Shown: positions 47,676-57,261 of the stretch, piece by piece
How the letters are laid out: the number at the start of each line of letters is the position of its first letter
Numbering within the stretch: position 1 is the stretch's first letter
Source: Palsa-1033 sp963735455
GTDB taxonomy: Bacteria > Chloroflexota > Limnocylindria > Limnocylindrales > CSP1-4
Assembly: GCA_963735455.1 (NCBI GenBank)
Contig: CAVTKZ010000004.1
Span: 310,001-374,000 of the forward strand
Length of the DNA: 64,000 nucleotides
Direction: 5' to 3'
The notes under the pieces: model-generated
The model's input: only the letters and a program-made list of their open reading frames with translations
Database searches by the model: none
Told to the model about the DNA's origin: nothing
Translations under genes and position numbers: made by a program

Positions 47676-47681
47676 TATCCT
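47676..47681 (+). promoter_or_regulatory. Leaderless -10 of the RlpA-like gene
   Basis: TATCCT, 7 nt before the GTG at 47689, with no Shine-Dalgarno. Confidence 0.5.
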
Positions 47682-47688
47682 GCGGGCA

Positions 47689-48252
47689 GTGCGACTCAAG
47701 TTGGTCGCGTGCGCCGCGCTCAGCGCCGCGCTCGCACTGGTCGCCGCACCCGGTATCGTGGGCTCGCGAACCCCCAGCCCCGTCCGTGCCATCGAGGCCG
47801 CGGCGTTCCAGCCATTGCAAAGCGACGCGTCAGGCGTGATCACCTCGGTGGTTGGGCCTGCCGACCCAGCCCTGCGCTCGTCCAATGCGCTCGACGCCTC
47901 GGCCCGCTTCGCCGAGCCACTCGGCCCGGCAGCCCAGGTCCCGATCGTGGCCCCCGCCGTCAGGACCCAGCCGGTGCCCGGCTTCAGCACCTCGATCAAG
48001 CCGCCCAAGTACGTCCTGAAGGGCTACGCCAGCTTCTACACCAACGGCACCACCGCAATGCGCCTGCCCGCGGGCACGATCATCCGGGTGTGCGGCGCGG
48101 CGGCCTGCCTCAACCGGGTGGTCAACGACTACGGTCCGTCGGCCTCGTTCAAGCCGACCCGGATCATCGACATGTACCGGCCGGACTTTTTCGCCGTGTG
48201 CGGCTGCCCGTCCTACTCGGGCACGACCCTGGTAACCGTCTCGGTCTACTGA
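47689..48252 (+). CDS. RlpA-like secreted double-psi beta-barrel protein
   Basis: A 187-aa exported protein. The signal segment is VRLKLVACAALSAALALVAA. A ~80-residue linker precedes the barrel: KGYASFYTNGTTAMRLPAGT, VCGAAACLNRVVNDYGPSAS and RIIDMYRPDFFAVCGCPSYS. V-x-N-D-Y-G-P and R-x-x-D-x matches the RlpA/expansin-type fold, and the aspartate of RIIDMY is the family's catalytic residue. Four cysteines suggest disulfides. A cell-wall role is likely. I chose the GTG from the promoter spacing. Confidence 0.8.
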   Translation: MRLKLVACAALSAALALVAAPGIVGSRTPSPVRAIEAAAFQPLQSDASGVITSVVGPADPALRSSNALDASARFAEPLGPAAQVPIVAPAVRTQPVPGFSTSIKPPKYVLKGYASFYTNGTTAMRLPAGTIIRVCGAAACLNRVVNDYGPSASFKPTRIIDMYRPDFFAVCGCPSYSGTTLVTVSVY

Positions 48253-48260
48253 CCCTGCGC

Positions 48261-48266
48261 TAGACT
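48261..48266 (+). promoter_or_regulatory. -10 of the pyrRBC operon
   Basis: TAGACT, about 47 nt before the pyrR ATG, leaving room for a regulatory leader. Confidence 0.5.
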
Positions 48267-48281
48267 GGTCGCGACCTTTAA

Positions 48282-48302
48282 CGACCGGTTCTGTGAGGCC
48301 GG
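48282..48302 (+). promoter_or_regulatory. PyrR-binding RNA loop upstream of pyrR
   Basis: GACCGGTTCTGTGAGGCCGG forms a stem (CCGG with CCGG) whose loop carries TC-N-G-N-GAGG-Y, the core of known PyrR binding loops. It ends 1 nt before GAAGGAG, the ribosome site. With no terminator between loop and start, PyrR-UMP probably blocks translation here, as in mycobacteria. Confidence 0.7.
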
Positions 48303-48312
48303 GAAGGAGAGC

Positions 48313-48879
48313 ATGACGGGTCGCCAGATCATGACCGCGGACGAGATCCGCCGGGCGACGATCCGGATCAGCCACGAGATCGTCGAGAAGCAGGCCGGCA
48401 CGGACGGACTGGCCCTGATCGGGATCCAGCGCCGAGGCGTCCCCCTCGCCCACCGGATCGCCGATTCGATCTTCGACAACGAGGGTGTCCGGCTGCCGGT
48501 CGGTGCCCTCGACATCACTTTCTACCGCGACGACCTGTCGCTGATCGCCCAGCAGCCCGTGGTCAAGGGCACCGACCTGCCCTTCGACCTCAACGGCGCC
48601 ACGATCGTCCTGGTCGACGACGTCCTGTACACCGGCCGGACGATCCGGGCGGCGATGGACGCCCTGGTCGATTTCGGGCGGCCGCAGGCGATCCGCCTGG
48701 CGGTCCTCGTCGATCGTGGCCATCGCGAGCTGCCGATCCGGGCCGACCACGTCGGCAAGAATGTGCCGACCTCGCGCGAGGAGCTCGTCCGGGTCCACCT
48801 CGAGGAGACCGACGCCGAGGACGGCGTCGTGATCGAACGGCTCGAGCGGTCGCCGGTGGTGGCCGGCAGCGGCGGATGA
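48313..48879 (+). CDS. pyrR: Bifunctional pyr operon regulator/uracil phosphoribosyltransferase
   Basis: A 188-aa PyrR. Motifs are IMTADEIRRATIRISHEIVE, LIGIQRRGVPLAHRIAD, DITFYRDDLSLI and the PRPP loop VLVDDVLYTGRTIRAAMDAL near residue 98. VGKNVPTSREELVRVHLEET follows near 150. GGAAGGAG precedes the ATG. It binds the leader loop at 48282-48302 when UMP is high and opens the pyrRBC operon. Confidence 0.96.
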   Translation: MTGRQIMTADEIRRATIRISHEIVEKQAGTDGLALIGIQRRGVPLAHRIADSIFDNEGVRLPVGALDITFYRDDLSLIAQQPVVKGTDLPFDLNGATIVLVDDVLYTGRTIRAAMDALVDFGRPQAIRLAVLVDRGHRELPIRADHVGKNVPTSREELVRVHLEETDAEDGVVIERLERSPVVAGSGG

Positions 48880-48886
48880 GCCGGCG

Positions 48887-49972
48887 ATGACCGCGGCGCC
48901 GCCCGACCGGGCCGAGGGCGAACCGGCTGCGGCCGTGCTCCAGGTGCCGTCCGTCGACGCCGCACCGAGCAGCCAGCCGACCCGCTGGAGGCACCGCCAC
49001 CTGCTCGACCTCGATGTCGTCAGCTGGCCCGAGATCGAGCTGGTGATGCGCACCTCGGTGGCCATGAAGGAGGTCCTGGCCCGGCCGATTGCCCGGGTCC
49101 CCGCCCTGCGTGGGACCGGGGTCACGATCCTGTTTTACGAGGCGTCCACCCGGACCCGGGTCAGCTTCGAGGTCGCCGCCAAGAACCTGTCGGCCGACGT
49201 GGTCAACATCGCCGCGGCGGCAAGCAGCGTCGCCAAGGGCGAATCGCTGGTCGACACGATCCGCACGGTCGAGGCGCTGGGCGCCCGGATGATCGTCATC
49301 CGCCACTCGGCCTCGGGGGCCGCCAACCTGGCCGCCGAGCACTTCTCGGGCTCGATCCTGAACGGCGGCGACGGCTGGCACGCCCATCCCAGCCAGGCCC
49401 TGCTCGACCTGTTCACCCTGCGCGAGCGGCTGCCGGACGGCGACCTGCGCGGGCGCAAGGTGGTGATCCTGGGCGACGCACTCCACTCCCGCGTCGCGCG
49501 CTCGAACATCTGGAGCCTGACTGCCGCCGGGGCCGACTTGTGGCTGTGCGCGCCGGCCACCCTGCTGCGCGGCTTCGAGGCTTGGGCGGCGCAGTCCGGG
49601 CAGGTGCCCGGGCACGGCCGCTTCCAGGTGACCAGCGACATCGGAGCGGCCCTCCGCGACGCCGACGTGATCATGGCCCTCCGGCTCCAGCGCGAACGGA
49701 TGGCGGCCGGCCTGCTGCCCTCGTTGCGCGAGTACGCGGCCCGCTTCGGCCTGAGCCTCGAGCGCCTCGCCCTGGCCCGGCCCGACGCCCTGGTGATGCA
49801 CCCCGGCCCGCTGAACGAGGGGGTCGAGATCGCGCCCGAAGTCGCCGACCATCCTCGCTCGGTGATCACCGACCAGGTCACCAACGGGGTGGCCGTCCGG
49901 ATGGCCCTGCTGTACCTGCTGGCCGGGGCCGGGTCCGGGGCCGGGTCCGGGGTCGAGGCCCTCCGTGGCTGA
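48887..49972 (+). CDS. pyrB: Aspartate carbamoyltransferase catalytic subunit
   Basis: A 361-aa enzyme forming carbamoyl-aspartate. An N-terminal extension of ~40 residues precedes HRHLLDLDVVSWPEIELVMR. The carbamoyl-phosphate motif is FYEASTRTRVSFEVAAKNLS near residue 87. GDGWHAHPSQALLDLFTLRE (H-P-x-Q) near 165, VVILGDALHSRVARSNI and VMHPGPLNEGVEIAPEVADH near 305 follow. No regulatory pyrI is present. It begins 7 nt after pyrR and overlaps pyrC. Confidence 0.96.
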   Translation: MTAAPPDRAEGEPAAAVLQVPSVDAAPSSQPTRWRHRHLLDLDVVSWPEIELVMRTSVAMKEVLARPIARVPALRGTGVTILFYEASTRTRVSFEVAAKNLSADVVNIAAAASSVAKGESLVDTIRTVEALGARMIVIRHSASGAANLAAEHFSGSILNGGDGWHAHPSQALLDLFTLRERLPDGDLRGRKVVILGDALHSRVARSNIWSLTAAGADLWLCAPATLLRGFEAWAAQSGQVPGHGRFQVTSDIGAALRDADVIMALRLQRERMAAGLLPSLREYAARFGLSLERLALARPDALVMHPGPLNEGVEIAPEVADHPRSVITDQVTNGVAVRMALLYLLAGAGSGAGSGVEALRG

Positions 49973-51397
49973 GCGCGGCGGCATGACGGTCGAGCGCGGC
50001 GCACCGGCCGCCGGAATCGGCCTGCTCGTCCGGGAGCTCGAGATCAGCCGGGCCTGGCTGGTCGATCCCGCTTCCGGTCGGGAAGGCGCGGGCGAGATCG
50101 TGGTCAGGGAGGGCCGCCTCGAAGCCCTGACCTGGCTCGAAGGCGACGAAGCCGACGGAGTAGGCCCCGACGGGGTGATTGTTGCGCCCGGCTTCATCGA
50201 CCTCCATGCCCACCTGCGCGAGCCCGGCTTCGAGGACGCCGAGACGGTCGCCAGCGGCCTGGCCGCGGCCGCCCACGGTGGCTTCACCACCGTCTGCGCG
50301 ATGCCCAACACCCAACCCACGATCGATGACGCCGGGGTTTTCGGGCAGGTGCTCGCGGCGGCGACCGCCTCAGGCTCGCCGGTCGAGCTGCTGGCCTACG
50401 GCGCCCTGAGCGCGGGCCGCCGGGGCGAGTCGCTGGCCGCGCTCGGCGAGCTGAGCGATGCCGGGGCGATCGGCTTCAGCGACGACGGCGCCCCGATCCG
50501 CTCGGCGACGATCCTTCGCAACGGGCTGCTCTATGCGGGCATGCTCGGCCGGCCGGTGATCGACCATGCCGAGGACCTTGCCCTGACCGAGGGTGCCGAG
50601 GCGAATGACGGGCTCGTCGCGACGGTCTTCGGCCTGCGCGGCTGGCCGCGCCGCGGCCGAGTCCGGTCCCGTCGGGCGGGGCCTCGCGATCCTGGCCGAC
50701 GTCCTCCGCGATGAGCCCCGCGCCCGGCTCCACTTCACCCACCTGTCGACGGCCGCGGCCCTCGACCTGGTCCGGGCGGCGAAGGCCCGTGGCCTGCCGG
50801 TCACCTGCGACGTCACGCCCCACCACCTGGCCCTGACCGACGCCTGGATCGCCGGGGTCCGCGACTGGGCCTGGCAGGGCGAGGACGATCGCTGGCTGGG
50901 CAGCCCGCAGGCCGCCGGCCCGTACGACCCGGCGCTGCGGGTCAACCCGCCGCTCCGAGCCCGGAGCGATGCCCTGGCCTGCCTGGCTGCGGTCCGCGAC
51001 GGCACGGCCGACGCGATCGCGACCGACCACGCCCCGCACACCAGGGTCGACAAGATGGTCGAGTTCGGCTTGGCCGCCAACGGGATCAGCGGGATCGAGA
51101 CGGCGATCGGGATCCTGCTGGCCGCCGTCGACGCCGGGCGGCTGCCCCTCGGCCCGGGCGATCGCGGCGCTGACGAGCGGCCCGGCGAGGGTCCTCCAGG
51201 CCGGCGGCTGGAAGGGATCCCGGGGCCTCATCGAGGGCGCGCCGGCCGACCTCGTCGTGATCGACCGATCGGAGCCCTGGCGGGTCGATGCGGAAGGCCT
51301 CCGATCGAAGGGCAAGAACAGCCCGCTGATCGGCCGGGAGCTGCCCGGGCGGGTCCTGCTGACGGTCGCCGGCGGCCGGCTCGCCTACGAGGCCTGA
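49965..51397 (+). CDS. pyrC: Dihydroorotase (two frameshifts)
   Basis: About 476 aa. Zinc ligands are in FIDLHAHLREPGFEDAETVA. CAMPNTQPTIDDAGVF, GFSDDGAPI, IDHAEDLAL, LHFTHLSTAAALDLVRAAKA, CDVTPHHLALTDAW, and IATDHAPHTRVDKMVEFGLA with the catalytic aspartate follow. Indels near 50645 and 51170 divide it; the last part reads ARAIAALTSGPARVLQAGGW and ends in RLAYEA. The GTG overlaps the pyrB stop. The N-terminus has an extra ~20 residues. Confidence 0.92.
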
Positions 51398-51400
51398 CCG

Positions 51401-51913
51401 ATGGCTGTGCTCGATCCGGCGGGCGCAGACCTTGACGCGATCCTTGCCCGGCTGGGCACGCCCTACGAGCTGCTCGCCTGCGACCCGGCCCTGGCCGACA
51501 CGGCCGCGTTCTGCGCCGCCTACGGCTACTCGCCGGGCGATTCGGCCAACACGATCATGGTCGTCGGCAAGTCCCAGCCGGCGCGCTACGCGGCGTGCGT
51601 CGTGCTGGCGACCACCCGCCTCGACGTGAACCACGCGGTGCGGGCCAGGATCGGGGTGAAGCGCACCTCGTTCGCCTCGTTCGAGGAGGCCCGGGCGGTG
51701 ACCGGCATGGAGCTCGGCGGGGTGACCGTCTTCGGGCTGCCGGCCGGCCTGCCGATCTGGGTCGACCGGCGGGTGATGGAGCGGCCCGAGATCATCCTGG
51801 GTGGCGGCAGCCGGTCGTGGAAGGTCAAGGCAGCTCCGGCCATCCTGCTCGGGCTGCCCGGCGTGGAGATCGTCGATGACCTGGCGGTCGAGCCGCCGCC
51901 CGCCCAGTCATGA
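51401..51913 (+). CDS. YbaK/EbsC-type aminoacyl-tRNA deacylase
   Basis: A 170-aa YbaK/ProX-fold protein, a trans-editing factor that removes wrong amino acids from tRNA. Typical are NTIMVVGKSQPARYAACVVL with the catalytic lysine, KRTSFASFEEARAVTGMELG, and GVTVFGLPAGLPIWVDRRVM. It begins 3 nt after pyrC. The link to pyrimidine synthesis is probably positional only. Its end overlaps the convergent gene. Confidence 0.9.
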   Translation: MAVLDPAGADLDAILARLGTPYELLACDPALADTAAFCAAYGYSPGDSANTIMVVGKSQPARYAACVVLATTRLDVNHAVRARIGVKRTSFASFEEARAVTGMELGGVTVFGLPAGLPIWVDRRVMERPEIILGGGSRSWKVKAAPAILLGLPGVEIVDDLAVEPPPAQS

Positions 51914-52945
51914 GCCGGCGGGGAAGACCCCGACCAGGCCCAGGGTCCGATCGTCGAAGACCAGGATCGAGCTGCGCGGACCGTCGGCCAGGCTGCTCAC
52001 GACCCGGACGATCCAGAACAGCTCCGGTCCGCGGCCGTCGAGGCTGATCCCGGCCAGGGTCGGAGCGTCGGCCGGTAGCGAGCTCGTGATCGAGACGATC
52101 GCCGGCGTCGAGCCGGGCAGGAACCAGCCGGCGACCGCCGCCTCGACGGCGACCGGGTCGTGGGCCCCGCGGGACCCTGGGCCCTGGAAGACACTGGGGC
52201 CCTGGTTCGCGCCGGCGATCCAGGCGAGCTGGTCGATGACGAACGAACGGTCGCAACCGGCGTTGCCGCCACCCGGACGTGGGGCGCACTGCGGCGAGCG
52301 CCGGTCCCCGAACTGGCCGACGAGGACGACCGGCCGGGAGCCGGCGTTTGCGGCCAGCCCGACCACGCGGGCCCATGGATCAGGCACGTTCGTGCCGGGC
52401 AGGACGACCGGCTGGATCGAGGGCAGGCCCTGGGGCACGACGATGTCGTACAGGAACGTCGCGTCGTTGGGCTGCAGGACGCTGGCCGGATCGTCGATCA
52501 GGACGAGCTGGGTGCCGCTGCACGGATTGGGCTTGTCGGTGCTCGGGGCCGGCGGGCAGCCCTCGGGTGACCGGTCGTTGCTGAGGTAGCCGCCGACAGC
52601 GATCAGGCCGCTCGGGCTGGGGCCGTCGGGCACGGCGGCGCTGACCGAGCGGACGGTCAGGCCGTCGATCGTCGGAGGGAACTCGGGGCCCAGGGGCGTC
52701 ACCGTCGCGGGACCAGGTGGGGTAGACGATGGGGCCACCGCCGCGGCCGGCGGACTCGCGGAGGGCGGCGCCGGACCTCGGTTGACGAAGCCGATGAAGG
52801 CGACCAGGCCCAGGACCGCGACCAGGCCGATGGCCGCGACGACCGCCCGGCTGGAGCGCTCGCCGATCGGCCCGAGCGGCCGGCCGGCGCCGGTCAGCTC
52901 GATCATCGCGGCCCGGGCCTCGTCCGGCCGGTCACCCTGGGTCAT
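51908..52945 (-). CDS. Single-span exported protein of unknown function
   Basis: A 345-aa protein. A ~35-residue cytoplasmic start (MTQGDRPDEARAAMIELTGA) leads to one membrane helix (VVAAIGLVAVLGLVAFIGFV) and a Pro/Ala/Ser linker. An extracytoplasmic domain contains VGGYLSNDRSPEGCPPAP, LVLIDDPASVLQPNDATFLY and VFQGPGSRGAHDPVAVEAAV. Six cysteines lie outside the membrane. I recognise no family. It follows the decarboxylase gene by 12 nt on the same strand. Confidence 0.72.
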   Translation of the reverse strand: MTQGDRPDEARAAMIELTGAGRPLGPIGERSSRAVVAAIGLVAVLGLVAFIGFVNRGPAPPSASPPAAAVAPSSTPPGPATVTPLGPEFPPTIDGLTVRSVSAAVPDGPSPSGLIAVGGYLSNDRSPEGCPPAPSTDKPNPCSGTQLVLIDDPASVLQPNDATFLYDIVVPQGLPSIQPVVLPGTNVPDPWARVVGLAANAGSRPVVLVGQFGDRRSPQCAPRPGGGNAGCDRSFVIDQLAWIAGANQGPSVFQGPGSRGAHDPVAVEAAVAGWFLPGSTPAIVSITSSLPADAPTLAGISLDGRGPELFWIVRVVSSLADGPRSSILVFDDRTLGLVGVFPAGS

Positions 52946-52957
52946 CGCCCGGTCACC

Positions 52958-54591
52958 TCACGTCGGAGCGGCCAGCTCGCGCAGGTCGTCGAGCAACCGG
53001 TCGATGTCCGATTCGACCGTCAGGAAATTGACGATCCCGGCCCGCAGGTACGTCCGGCCGCGCAGCCGGGTGGTTGACAGCCAGCCGTCGCCGGAGGCCT
53101 CGAGAGCCACCTGGAGCGCGTCCTGGTGGGCGTCCAGCTCGACTGGGTCGAGGCTGGCCGCCACCTTCGCACCGCCGGGCAGGTGGCGGAAGCAGACGAC
53201 GCTCAGCTCGGGCTCGGGCGGGACAGCCTCGAACTCGTCGTCCTCGGCGATCCGCCGGGCAAGGTAGGCGGCCAGGTCGATGTTGGCCGCGACCAGGCGA
53301 CCCAGGCCGCGGGTGCCGAGGTGGCGCCAGCTCAGCCATAGCTTGAGGGCCCGGAAGCGGCGGGTGCCCTCCATCGAGCGCTGGTAGAAGTTGAGTGGCT
53401 CGCTCGTGCCCAGGCCGTCGCCGGCGTGGTGGGCATCCGCCTGGGCCTCGCCGCCGCGGTAGTACTCCGGGCTGCGATGGAAGGTCTCCAGCAGGTCGGC
53501 GCCGCGGCGCACGACCAGGGCTCCGATGTCGTACGCCTGGAAGAACCACTTGTGGGGATCGACGGTGACCGAATCGGCGCGCTCCAGGCCGGCCACCCGG
53601 CCTGCGTCGCGGGCCGACAGGCGGGCCGCGCCACCGTAGGCGGCGTCGACGTGCAGCCACAGCCCATGCTCTTCAGCCAGGTCGGCCAGCTCGGCGGTCC
53701 GGTCCACGGCCCCGGTGTTGGTCGAGCCGGCCACGGCGCAGATCGCGAATGGCCGCAGCCCGGCGGCACGATCCGCCGCGATCGCCGCGGCCACGGCCGG
53801 GCCGCGCAGCCGGAACGATTCATCGGCGGGCACGACGTGCAAGGTGTCGCTCGGGAAGCCCAGCTCGTCGAGGGCCCGGCTGATCGAGAAGTGGGCCTGG
53901 TCCGAGGCATACGCCCGGACGCCTTCGAGCTGCCGGCCGCGGGGTGGCCGGCCCAGCCCCAGGACCCGGGCGAGGTGCAGGTCGCGGGCGACGGCCAGGG
54001 CCATGAAGTTGGCCATCACCCCGCCCGATGTGAGCACGGCGAAGCTGGCCGGCCCGTAGCCGACCAGGTCGCACAGCCAACGCCCCACCTCCTCCTCGAC
54101 GAAGGCGCTCGACGGCCCGGCGTGCCACACGTCGACGCCCTGGTTGATGAACTGGGCGAGGACCTCGCCGACGATCGACATCAGCAGCGGCGGGGGCGTG
54201 AAGTAGCTCAGGGTGCGGGGGTGGTAGGCGTTCAGGCTGTGGGCCGCCAGCCGGGTTCCGAAGTCGGCGAGCAGGTCGGCCGAGCTCGTTGGCTCATCCG
54301 GCGCGGCGAGCGGGCCGGCCGGGCTGCCGTCGGCGGCGCTGCCGTAGAACGCGCGACGGAGGGCCGCGTAGCCGGCCGGCTCGCCCATTGCCCGCCGAAA
54401 CGCCTCGCCGTACAGGTAGTCGAGGCCGGCGGCCCAGGTCGCCGCCCCGAGGCCTCGGCCAGCGCCGGGCGGGAGTGGGCCGGGTCGTCGAAGCCGATCA
54501 GGGCCGGCTCCGGGTGCCAGTCGAAGCGCCGGCTCGGGTCGGGACGGGGATCGGGGCGCGGTCCGGGCTGCCGGGAGGACGGTGGGGCCAT
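52958..54591 (-). CDS. Group II PLP-dependent decarboxylase (frameshifted)
   Basis: About 545 aa of the aromatic-L-amino-acid/glutamate decarboxylase family. Motifs are HPRTLSYFTPPPLLMSIVGE, VLTSGGVMANFMALAVARDL, SDQAHFSISRALDELGF, LHVDAAYGGAARLSARD and the PLP lysine in TVDPHKWFFQAYDIGALVVR near residue 350. A missing base near 54455 separates the first ~50 residues. The substrate may be an aromatic amino acid, giving an amine. The ATG has a leaderless promoter and is divergent from a small membrane protein gene. Confidence 0.88.
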
Positions 54592-54597
54592 CGCCCG

Positions 54598-54603
54598 ATG
54601 GTA
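54598..54603 (-). promoter_or_regulatory. Leaderless -10 of the decarboxylase gene
   Basis: TACCAT on the minus strand, 6 nt before the ATG. Confidence 0.5.
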
Positions 54604-54647
54604 GCGCCTGGACGGGGCCATGCCCGGCGCGAAGGGGGCGGCTCCCG

Positions 54648-54653
54648 TATCGT
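54648..54653 (+). promoter_or_regulatory. Leaderless -10 of the small membrane protein gene
   Basis: TATCGT, 6 nt before the GTG at 54660. Confidence 0.45.
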
Positions 54654-54659
54654 TCCGGC

Positions 54660-55052
54660 GTGATCAATCCGCCCCCGATCCAGTACAAAGGCGCCCCGCT
54701 CGAGCCGGATCGCGGACCGGGCCTGGGCTGCTTCCGGTTCCAGCTCGTCGTCCTGGCGATCCTGGTGATCCTGACCCCGATCAGCGTCGTCGCCGGCTGG
54801 CCCGAGCTCGTGTCGGCGGTCCTCCTCTTCGTGGTCATCGCTCTGCTCCTGCTGACCGGCCAGACGATGATCTTCCTGATGCGCCTGGTGGCCGCCGATC
54901 GGCGCACGCGTCGGCGCCCGCTGGGCAGCCAGACGCGAACGGTCGGCGAGATCGAGGACGCCGCCGGCTCGCCGGTCGACGAGCCCGCTGAGCCCGACGA
55001 CCCGCTCGACCCGGGCGCCGGCCCGGCGGCCGAAGACGGCATGCGACAATAG
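54660..55052 (+). CDS. Small two-helix membrane protein
   Basis: A 130-aa protein. A proline-rich start (VINPPPIQYKGAPLEPDRGP) is followed by two adjacent hydrophobic helices (residues ~30-47 and ~52-75). A basic stretch RLVAADRRTRRRPLG and an acidic, Pro-rich C-terminus come last. I recognise no family. The GTG is chosen for its promoter spacing. The next gene starts 43 nt downstream. Confidence 0.65.
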   Translation: MINPPPIQYKGAPLEPDRGPGLGCFRFQLVVLAILVILTPISVVAGWPELVSAVLLFVVIALLLLTGQTMIFLMRLVAADRRTRRRPLGSQTRTVGEIEDAAGSPVDEPAEPDDPLDPGAGPAAEDGMRQ

Positions 55053-55095
55053 CCGCCGCGCCCGATGACGGGACCACGCTGGAGGATGTCTGCTC

Positions 55096-55422
55096 GTGCC
55101 CGTGCTCGCGACCTACTTCTCCGTCCGGCGCGGCCGCGATCCCTTCTTCAAGTTCTTCATGCGCACGATCTTCCCGCGCCAGGTTCGGGAGTACGAGCAG
55201 AAGTACGGGATCCGCTTCCTGGGCTGGTACAACGTCGCCCACGGCTGGGACTTCGACAACGTGATCCTGCTCGACCTGCCCGACTACGCCACCCTCGATA
55301 AGCTCGAGGCCGACGAGGCGACCCGGGCCCTCGGCCACCGGGCCGGGGAATGGATCTTCGAACGCCATCACTCGATGTTCCTCCGGGAGCGGATGGGCAC
55401 CGATCTCGAGTACCACCCGTAA
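55096..55422 (+). CDS. Conserved small protein, probably alpha/beta-barrel
   Basis: A 108-aa protein: MPVLATYFSVRRGRDPFFKF, GIRFLGWYNVAHGWDFDNVI, LPDYATLDKLEADEATRALG, FERHHSMFLRERMGTDLEYH. The alternation of strands with a H-x-W-D-x-D-N-V strand suggests a dimeric ferredoxin-like barrel of the NIPSNAP/ABM type, but I cannot assign a family. GGAGG lies 10 nt before the GTG. Confidence 0.65.
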   Translation: MPVLATYFSVRRGRDPFFKFFMRTIFPRQVREYEQKYGIRFLGWYNVAHGWDFDNVILLDLPDYATLDKLEADEATRALGHRAGEWIFERHHSMFLRERMGTDLEYHP

Positions 55423-55436
55423 CGGAGGCGAACGCG

Positions 55437-56374
55437 ATGGACCGCACCCGCATCGATCTGCTCAGTGCCCTCGCCCGGGACGCCTCGCTCGAGCGCTCGG
55501 ACTACCTGGTCCGGGCCGCCGAGCAGTTCCAGCGCTTCCTGGACGCCAACGCCCATTCGATCCGGGAGATCGGCGGGCTGACCCTGATCGACGACGACCC
55601 CGACTACCTGTCGATCGCGCCCGACCTGACCTTCCGCAGCCGGAGCCGCTACCTCGACGATGCGACCGGCGAGTGGCACAGCGAGACGGAGGTGGTCGAG
55701 TCGGCCGCCGAGATCGTCGAGCTGTACAGCCCGGCCGAGCTGTACACGGCGTTCACCGACGCGGCGCGGTCGGCGGGCGGACTGGCCGCCGGCGAGAGTG
55801 GCCGGCCATCGTCGATGGCGAGGCGGAGGACGACGAGCCGGACGAGGTCGGCGACGGCCCGGCGACGGCCGGCGGGCACGGCGATCCGTACGCCGCCGCG
55901 GCCGACTCGTGGGCAGCCAGCCAGGACGACGGCCCGGTCGCCGGGGAGCAGGACGCGGCTCGCCGGCTGTACGACCTGGCCCTCTCCTACCAGGAGCGCA
56001 GCCAGCGCTCGGAGGCCGACCTGGTCGAGCGCTTCCAGGTGGCCGCCGGCCGCTACACGACCGAGCTCGGCGAGCTGCTCGTGGTCGAGAGCGACGAGGA
56101 GCGCCTCGTGCTCCAGGCCGGGGGCACGTTCCGGGCCGAGGTCGAGGCCGAGGACGACGAGGACGCCCATGCCGGCGAAGCCACCCCGGCCGGCGAATGG
56201 CTGGTCCTGTCCACGCCCGAGGAGCTGGTCGGCTTCTACGACCCGACCGATGTCTTCGGCGACCTGGCCGATGCCCTGGCCGAGGCGTTCCCCGCGGTCG
56301 CGCCGCCGGTCACCGGCGACGCCTCGGCCGACGCCCATCCCGACTCGGCGGGCGAGGGCGACGATCGCGGGTGA
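55437..56374 (+). CDS. Unknown acidic protein upstream of pyrK (frameshifted)
   Basis: About 312 aa after repair. MDRTRIDLLSALARDASLER, DYLSIAPDLTFRSRSRYLDD, AEIVELYSPAELYTAFTDAA. After a one-base loss near 55798: WPAIVDGEAEDDEPDEVGDG, YDLALSYQERSQRSEADLVE, FQVAAGRYTTELGELLVVES. It is strongly acidic, with no membrane segment. It is in line with the preceding and following genes (GGAGG before the ATG; GTGA overlap with pyrK). Function unknown. Confidence 0.6.
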
Positions 56375-57261
56375 GCATGCAGCTCGTCGCGGCTGAGCTG
56401 GTCGAGAGCCGCGAGATCCTGCCGGGGCAGTGGCTCCAGGCATTCCACGCCCCGGCCCTGACGGTCGGCCCCCGGGCCGGCCAGTTCGTGCACATCCGGC
56501 CGGGCGACTTCTCGGGGCTGATCCTGCGCCGGCCGTTCTCGTTCAACACGGTCGATCGGGCGAGCGGCCAGATCACGATCCACTATCGGGCCGTCGGCCG
56601 GGGCACCGACTGGTTCACCCGGCTGCGTCCGGGCGACCGGGTGGACATGCTCGGCCCGCTGGGCCAGCCCTTCGAGGTCGATCCCCACAGCCGCCACCTC
56701 CTGCTGATCGCCGGCGGCCTGGGCATGGCCGGCGTCCGGATGCTGGCCGACGACGCCCTGCGTGCCGGCCGGGAGGTGACCCTCCTGTTCGGCGCGGCCA
56801 GCGCGACCGAGGTCTATCCCTCGAGCCTGCTGCCCGACGAGGTCGAGTACGTGGTGGCGACCGACGACGGCTCGCTCGGCCACGCCGGCTACGTGACCGA
56901 CCTGGTCCCGGCCTACGAGGGCTGGGCCGACCAGGCGTTCGCCTGCGGGCCGGTGCCGATGCTCGCCGCCCTGGCCCGCCTGGCCGCCGGGCGAAGCAGC
57001 CGGCTGGGGGTCGCCAGCCTCGGCCGGAAGCCGGGGCGGGGGAGGGGCCGGACCGGCTCCTCGGCGCGCGCTGCCGAGCCCGGCTCCGCGGCGGCCCGGC
57101 GCACGTCGTTCCTGCAGGTATCGATGGAGCAGAACATGGGCTGTGCCGTGGGCGCCTGCCTGGGCTGCGTCGTGATGGACGCCAGGGGTGCGCCCCAGCG
57201 GGTCTGCCGGGAGGGGCCCGTCTTCGCCTCGACCGAGCTCGACTGGGAGGCCGGCTGGTGA
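56371..57261 (+). CDS. pyrK: Dihydroorotate dehydrogenase electron-transfer subunit
   Basis: A 296-aa FAD and [2Fe-2S] protein of the PyrK type. FAD-binding RRPFSFNTVD near residue 55, NAD-binding LLLIAGGLGMAGVRMLADDA near 112, CGPVPMLAALARL near 192, and the cluster loop MGCAVGACLGCVVMDARGAP with a fourth Cys in QRVCREG are visible. A ~30-residue basic insertion lies at ~205-240. It passes electrons from PyrD to NAD. It overlaps the gene before (GTGA) and pyrD after. Confidence 0.9.
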   Translation: MSMQLVAAELVESREILPGQWLQAFHAPALTVGPRAGQFVHIRPGDFSGLILRRPFSFNTVDRASGQITIHYRAVGRGTDWFTRLRPGDRVDMLGPLGQPFEVDPHSRHLLLIAGGLGMAGVRMLADDALRAGREVTLLFGAASATEVYPSSLLPDEVEYVVATDDGSLGHAGYVTDLVPAYEGWADQAFACGPVPMLAALARLAAGRSSRLGVASLGRKPGRGRGRTGSSARAAEPGSAAARRTSFLQVSMEQNMGCAVGACLGCVVMDARGAPQRVCREGPVFASTELDWEAGW

